Shown here piece by piece: positions 61,801-64,000 of a stretch of DNA of 64,000 nt; position 1 is the first letter of the stretch; the number at the start of each line of letters is the position of its first letter. The notes under the pieces were generated by a model. It was not told where the DNA came from. It ran no database searches and saw only the letters and a program-made list of their open reading frames with translations. Source of the stretch: CAZOWW01 sp964583765. Lineage in GTDB: Bacteria > Actinomycetota > Actinomycetes > Actinomycetales > Kineosporiaceae. The stretch lies in the NCBI GenBank assembly GCA_964583765.1, contig CAZOWW010000011.1:1-64000 (forward strand). Direction: 5' to 3'. The translations under genes and the position numbers were made by a program.

Positions 61801-61877
61801 TCTGGTTCGCCCGGCCACAACCGGCGGATGCGGTGACGGAGCTGCTGGGGAACGGTCCTCGGCACTGGGTCGACTGA
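58806..61877 (+). CDS. LacI-type sugar-sensor fused to GGDEF and EAL domains
   Basis: 1023 residues from GTG 58806 (GGAGGAG eight bases upstream; GTG 58797 abuts that site). Residues 10-285 are a type-1 periplasmic-binding domain without DNA-binding helix (TIGVLSTSFGGAYFGEILAG; VDHLVAHGHRRIAWAGSPR; AVVGFDDMGQ). About 290-575 is unassigned, possibly GAF-like. GGDEF spans 590-745 with ARLGGDEFAVLL near 671, and its product-inhibition site RSED lies five residues ahead. EAL spans 765-1010 with SFEALIRWRHP, EITEGV, VDDFGTGQSS, LKIDRSF, AEGIET and QGFWFARP all intact. No signal peptide or membrane helix, so it senses an intracellular ligand and makes and/or breaks c-di-GMP. Confidence 0.93.
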   Translation: MDDRSRGGPTIGVLSTSFGGAYFGEILAGLAAGAVAVGGRLICVQTCEAGTYALDLPDPPKFRPPVAWDHINAFAVLLNGVDGEYLAAIRATGKPVVTISDSVPGFSCPVILPDNRVGVQSAVDHLVAHGHRRIAWAGSPRIRDMQERFETYREALRGHGIEPDPELFFDTGNNQQTGGAVAARAMMAAGLPSTAVITGNDANAIGLMQTLQACGHSLPQDQAVVGFDDMGQVVFLDPGLATVRQPLDLIGRTAVDVLLRALNGETVPDTPVYVGTAFMARESCGCPSTLLMGGSDAGEEETGLIDSPDALQAQLVRVLGADRDEDSTRVLASVSEAISRILRVAVEGGPAPSALGLRTALTGLVEINPLPEDLVRVMRSVHRYGRGLAQTALSPGDLAGWLRVEDEIREIILALALTQIRARYSDSAHFELAFGSQHAVSMSLLRSGHEEDPRRLHWLGRTSARAAALGLWEAGSLDPGGDYLLRVVGSYWADGSEPGTAPVSVRAEAFPPVELVALADPAADEIVFVAPMRVNSSDWGFFAVVGPLEAGLITGREVMNQWAALVTIALDHGAVLESLRHQEELLRRAALYDELTDLPNRALFFDRLNACIQRARRHPGYCFGVFLLDLDGFKVVNDSLGHLAGDRLLVEVAGRIRSGLRSEDLAARLGGDEFAVLLDNLPDQASAAVIAERLRAALALPCMIDGQDIVVTASIGVALSSGRYERPEDVIRDADLAMYAAKARQKGTHAVFDVGMRDQAFQRLHIESDLRRAVGAGELELHYQPIVDLRTGRIVSFEALIRWRHPDRGLIAPGAFLPVAEECGLMPSIGRWVLAEACRQLRIWCGSGAYPDLSVAVNVSNRQFWHGHLVADVVACLDEGGLEPGQLAVEITEGVVMYDRVQAMDILTELHALGVQLHVDDFGTGQSSLEALHHLPLHALKIDRSFVAPLGSDPRSEKLVRAIVAMATSLELELVAEGIETEEQRSWLREAGCTYGQGFWFARPQPADAVTELLGNGPRHWVD

Positions 61878-61925
61878 CGTCTCTGCCTGCCGGGGATCGG
61901 GTCGTACCTCTCGGCCGCGACAATG

Positions 61926-62012
61926 CCAGTTGTTCCCGCAACAGCGCAGCTGTGCCCGCGACAACCCCAGCTGTTCCTGAACAGCGCAGATGTGCCCGCT
62001 ACAACCCCAGAT
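61926..62012. repeat. alternating palindromic repeat cluster
   Basis: Four units of about 20 bp alternate as CAGYTGTTCC-type and CAGMTGTGCCC-type; the two-unit period is 41 bp. Each unit has imperfect TGT...ACA symmetry. It begins in the convergent gap after the GGDEF-EAL gene and runs into the mazF 3' end. Confidence 0.75.
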
Positions 62013-62346
62013 GGACGCGCAGGGCCTGGTCGAGGGCGGCGAGCAGGGCGGGGGTCAGGCGGCCGACGCGGCGGCCGATCCGCTCGACGGCCACGGATCG
62101 GACCTGCTCCGCCTGCGCCTTGGAGTCCCGGGGGAGGCCGGTCTGGTCGGCGGGCAGGAGCACCTGGAACGGGAATACGCGCTGGGTGCTCGTGGTCACC
62201 GGGACGACCGTGACCATGCCCCGCCCGAGCCGGGTGGCGACGCGATTGGCGGCGTCGTTGCTCACGACGACCGCAGGCCGGGTCTTGTCGGCCTCGGAGC
62301 CCAGGACGGGTTCCAGGCCGACGAGGTGGATCTGGCCGCGTCGCAC
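61999..62346 (-). CDS. mazF: MazF/PemK-family endoribonuclease toxin
   Basis: 115 residues. GTG 62346 directly follows the antitoxin stop. The MazF barrel is visible: MRRGQIHLVGLEPVLGSE, KTRPAVVVSND, MVTVVPVTTS, and the C-terminal helix. It would cleave single-stranded RNA in the cytosol. The last residues are encoded within the repeat cluster. Confidence 0.9.
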   Translation of the reverse strand: MRRGQIHLVGLEPVLGSEADKTRPAVVVSNDAANRVATRLGRGMVTVVPVTTSTQRVFPFQVLLPADQTGLPRDSKAQAEQVRSVAVERIGRRVGRLTPALLAALDQALRVHLGL

Positions 62347-62568
62347 TCAGGTACCCGACCCGTCGGCCACGGCCGATTCCCAGAGCAGGTCGTCCGCGGA
62401 GGCGCTCCAGGACTCCCACGCCTCCTCGTAGGCGTCGCCGAGCTGCGCGGAGCGCAACAGCGCGATCGCACGTTGCAGGGCGGCGGATCGCGAGTCGATG
62501 CCCTGGATCCGGGCATAGGCGTCGAGGAACTCGACGTCGTCCTGCGGCAGGCTGACGCTGAGCTTCAT
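62347..62568 (-). CDS. mazE: ribbon-helix-helix antitoxin partner of MazF
   Basis: 73 residues from ATG 62568. The N-terminal KLSVSLPQDDVEFLDAYAR is a ribbon-helix-helix DNA-binding unit; the acidic C-terminus (EEAWESWSASADDLLWE) is the expected toxin-neutralising tail. A leaderless promoter and a 26-bp palindrome lie immediately upstream, fitting autoregulation by the toxin-antitoxin complex. Confidence 0.88.
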   Translation of the reverse strand: MKLSVSLPQDDVEFLDAYARIQGIDSRSAALQRAIALLRSAQLGDAYEEAWESWSASADDLLWESAVADGSGT

Positions 62569-62574
62569 ACCCTG

Positions 62575-62604
62575 ATGCTACTGGCGGTATTACCGCAGTA
62601 GCAA
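62575..62604 (-). promoter_or_regulatory. mazEF promoter with overlapping palindromic operator
   Basis: On the minus strand TTGCTA (62604-62599), an 18-base spacer and TAGCAT (62580-62575), which is six bases before the mazE ATG. Between the boxes lies GCTACTG and CGGTA pairing with TACCG and CAGTAGC (62577-62602), a 26-bp near-perfect palindrome. Confidence 0.75.
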
Positions 62605-62641
62605 TGCCCGCTCCCGGGACATCGACGGGGCAGGTACGCGC

Positions 62642-62672
62642 ACGGCCCCAGCGAACCTGCCGCTGGGGCCGT
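62642..62672. terminator. strong hairpin, probable deacetylase terminator
   Basis: ACGGCCCCAGCG and CGCTGGGGCCGT form a perfect 12-bp stem with a 7-base loop. It lies about 190 bp past the deacetylase stop and upstream of mazEF, insulating the two. Confidence 0.65.
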
Positions 62673-62720
62673 ACCCGACCGCTCGCCTGCGGCCGCGCTC
62701 GTCGTTGTCGTGCCAGGTCT

Positions 62721-62770
62721 TGCACGGTGATACGCAGCCATGCACGGTGATCCACAGCCATGCACGGTCA
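62721..62770. repeat. three-copy 20-bp tandem repeat
   Basis: TGCACGGTGATMCRCAGCCA occurs at 62721 and 62741, with a diverged third copy at 62761. It lies in the gap between the hairpin and the deacetylase gene; no gene is seen there. Confidence 0.8.
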
Positions 62771-62864
62771 TTCCCGCGGTCTGCCCGGACCGCGGTTCGG
62801 TCGAGCCGGAGTTCGCTCGTCGTGGAGATCGTCCGCGGCGGGACTCGGCGGGGGTCGGCGGGGG

Positions 62865-63644
62865 TCAGCTGCGGGCGGCCGGTAGCCCTGCGCTGCGCTC
62901 GTCCGCAGGCCAGGAGGCATCGGAAGCCTGGCGCGGGTGCACGGGCAGGCCGCAGGGGGCGACCGCCTTGCCCGTGCGGGGGGAGATCATCCCGGCGCAC
63001 AGACCGCGGGCGTGCAGATCGGCCACGATTCGCGGGATGGCCGCAATCGTGTTCGGCGGCCAGTCGTGCATGAGGATGACGCCGCCCGCCTGGAGCTGCT
63101 GGGCATTCGCCACGATCTGATCCGTGCTCGTGTTGTCCCAGTCCCGGGAGTCCACGTCCGCATTGATCTCGGTGAGGCCGAAGCGCTTCTCCACCGCGCG
63201 GAGGGCGTCATTGGTGTCGAGATACGGGGGGCGGAACAGGCGGGGGACCACGCCGGTGGTCTGGCGAATGATGCGCTGGGTCTTGGCGATCTCGGCCAGC
63301 TGGTCGGCGGTGCTGAGCTGGGTCATGTACGGGTGATCCCAGCTGTGGTTGCCGAGCCACATGCCTGCCGCGACCTCGGCGCGGGCCAGCTCGGGATTGG
63401 CCTCGACGTTCTGGCCGATGTTGAACAGGGTGGCCCGCACCCCGGCCGCCTTCAGGGTGGCCAACAGGGTGGCCGTGTTGCCGGCATTCGGTCCGTCGTC
63501 GAACGTCAGCGCGACGTAACCGGAACAGCGCTGCGGTACCGGTGGGGTCGCGGCGGTTGCGGACGCTGTTCCCATTGCCGTGACCATAACGGCCACGGCG
63601 GCCAGGCTCAACGAACGTCTCAGGTGGCGCGATGTGTCGTGCAT
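62865..63644 (-). CDS. secreted NodB/CE4-family polysaccharide deacetylase
   Basis: 259 residues from ATG 63644 with GAAGAGG seven bases upstream. A Sec-type signal (RRSLSLAAVAVMVTAMGTASATAA, split around residues 9-32) precedes the CE4 domain: motif 1 TFDDGPN, motif 2 HSWDHPYM, motif 3 RPPYLDT, motif 4 DSRDWDN and motif 5 VILMHDW are all present. Substrate may be acetyl-xylan, chitin oligomers or peptidoglycan. An acetylxylan role would fit the xylobiose-like operon nearby. Confidence 0.92.
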   Translation of the reverse strand: MHDTSRHLRRSLSLAAVAVMVTAMGTASATAATPPVPQRCSGYVALTFDDGPNAGNTATLLATLKAAGVRATLFNIGQNVEANPELARAEVAAGMWLGNHSWDHPYMTQLSTADQLAEIAKTQRIIRQTTGVVPRLFRPPYLDTNDALRAVEKRFGLTEINADVDSRDWDNTSTDQIVANAQQLQAGGVILMHDWPPNTIAAIPRIVADLHARGLCAGMISPRTGKAVAPCGLPVHPRQASDASWPADERSAGLPAARS

Positions 63645-63659
63645 CCGAGCACCTCTTCT

Positions 63660-63778
63660 CCAGGTCGGGCACGTGCTCCCAGGGTGGGGACACCTGTTCC
63701 CCGGGTGGGACACCCGTTTCCCGGGTGGGGCACGTGTTCTCCAGGTCGGGCACGTGTTCGTGGAGGCGGGACACGTGC
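63660..63778. repeat. six-copy 20-bp repeat cluster containing CACGTG
   Basis: Units of roughly CAGGTSGGGCACGTGTTCYC start near 63660, 63680, 63700, 63720, 63741 and 63761. Four carry the palindrome CACGTG; the others carry CACCTG or CACCCG. The array ends only 16 bp before the deacetylase start codon, so it lies in its promoter/leader. Confidence 0.85.
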
Positions 63779-64000
63779 GGCGGACGGTGCGCACGGGCCG
63801 CTGCCGGCCCGGGACCCCGAACACCTCGAGAACCCGGGACGGATGGGCGCAGCAGCAGTCAGTGAGGGAACAACCACGGCAATCCGTCATCTAGCGGGTC
63901 ATACCCTGGCAGTTCGCCCATTGCCGCACAACACCGGACCCGGAACGGCACCGGAGCCGCCCATCTGGTCACTCTCAGTGAATACCCGGTGGACTTCCCG
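63779..64000. other. right end of the window
   Basis: I see no supported gene in the last 220 bp. The direction of the next gene cannot be told. Confidence 0.3.

Noticed and set aside
1..64000. tRNA, rRNA or other structured RNA genes
   Set aside because: No cloverleaf T-loop (GGTTCRANNC with matching acceptor) or rRNA-like conserved stretch was found by reading either strand; a covariance-model search would be decisive.
1..64000. Insertion sequences or phage segments
   Set aside because: No transposase, integrase or terminal inverted repeat with target duplication was seen; base composition looks uniform throughout.

Overview
The window is chromosomal DNA of a very GC-rich actinobacterium. 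Lineage-typical genes support this: the SigR/RsrA thiol-stress pair, a 24-residue bL37-type ribosomal protein, the giant actinobacterial 2-oxoglutarate enzyme Kgd, GuaB1, nickel superoxide dismutase with its SodX protease, and a DUF6104 protein. GTG starts, 4-nt ATGA/GTGA gene overlaps and leaderless promoter signatures (a -10 hexamer exactly six bases before the start codon) are frequent. No rRNA, tRNA, CRISPR array, transposase or phage gene was seen. The genus cannot be fixed from the sequence alone.

Layout. 1-3.7 kb: a truncated YbdK ligase, hisN with an Rrf2 regulator, and small conserved genes. 3.8-12.1 kb: a four-gene ABC operon with two very large FtsX-type permeases and two ATPases, one carrying an AbrB-like tail. 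12.3-18.7 kb: aroA-rsgA, a SOS-associated peptidase gene broken by one missing base, sigR-rsrA with a recognisable SigR-type promoter, bL37, and a PilT ATPase. 18.6-25.4 kb: a glycosyltransferase and deacetylase pair, a DMT exporter, sodX/sodN, and an ECF sigma factor with its putative membrane anti-sigma. 25.8-36.7 kb: DUF4234, a GDSL-like protein without the serine, DUF6104, kgd, an ABC-2 exporter, guaB1, and a cell-wall carboxypeptidase. 36.7-40.1 kb: an atypical NRAMP transporter, a PRC/MgtE-N/CBS partner and an ArsR metal sensor. 40.2-51.4 kb: membrane glycosyltransferases, an MFS exporter with TetR, an XRE-cupin regulator, an RsbW/STAS pair and a large unknown membrane protein. 51.8-62.6 kb: a sugar-uptake operon (binding protein, two permeases, GH3 glycosidase) facing a LacI repressor, then a cytosolic LacI-type sensor fused to GGDEF and EAL domains, then a MazEF-type toxin-antitoxin pair. 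The right end holds a secreted polysaccharide deacetylase.

How it works together. The 51.8-61.9 kb block is the most coherent and interesting system. A LacI operator lies between the divergent promoters of the repressor and the uptake operon. The next gene joins a sugar-binding fold directly to c-di-GMP synthesis and breakdown, which suggests that imported oligosaccharide (xylobiose- or cellobiose-like) sets c-di-GMP level. A second coherent unit is the ArsR, PRC/MgtE-N/CBS and NRAMP-like metal module, whose transporter lacks the classical NRAMP metal-binding residues. Throughout the window, intergenic regions carry short tandem repeat clusters (period about 20-30 nt) that differ in sequence from site to site.
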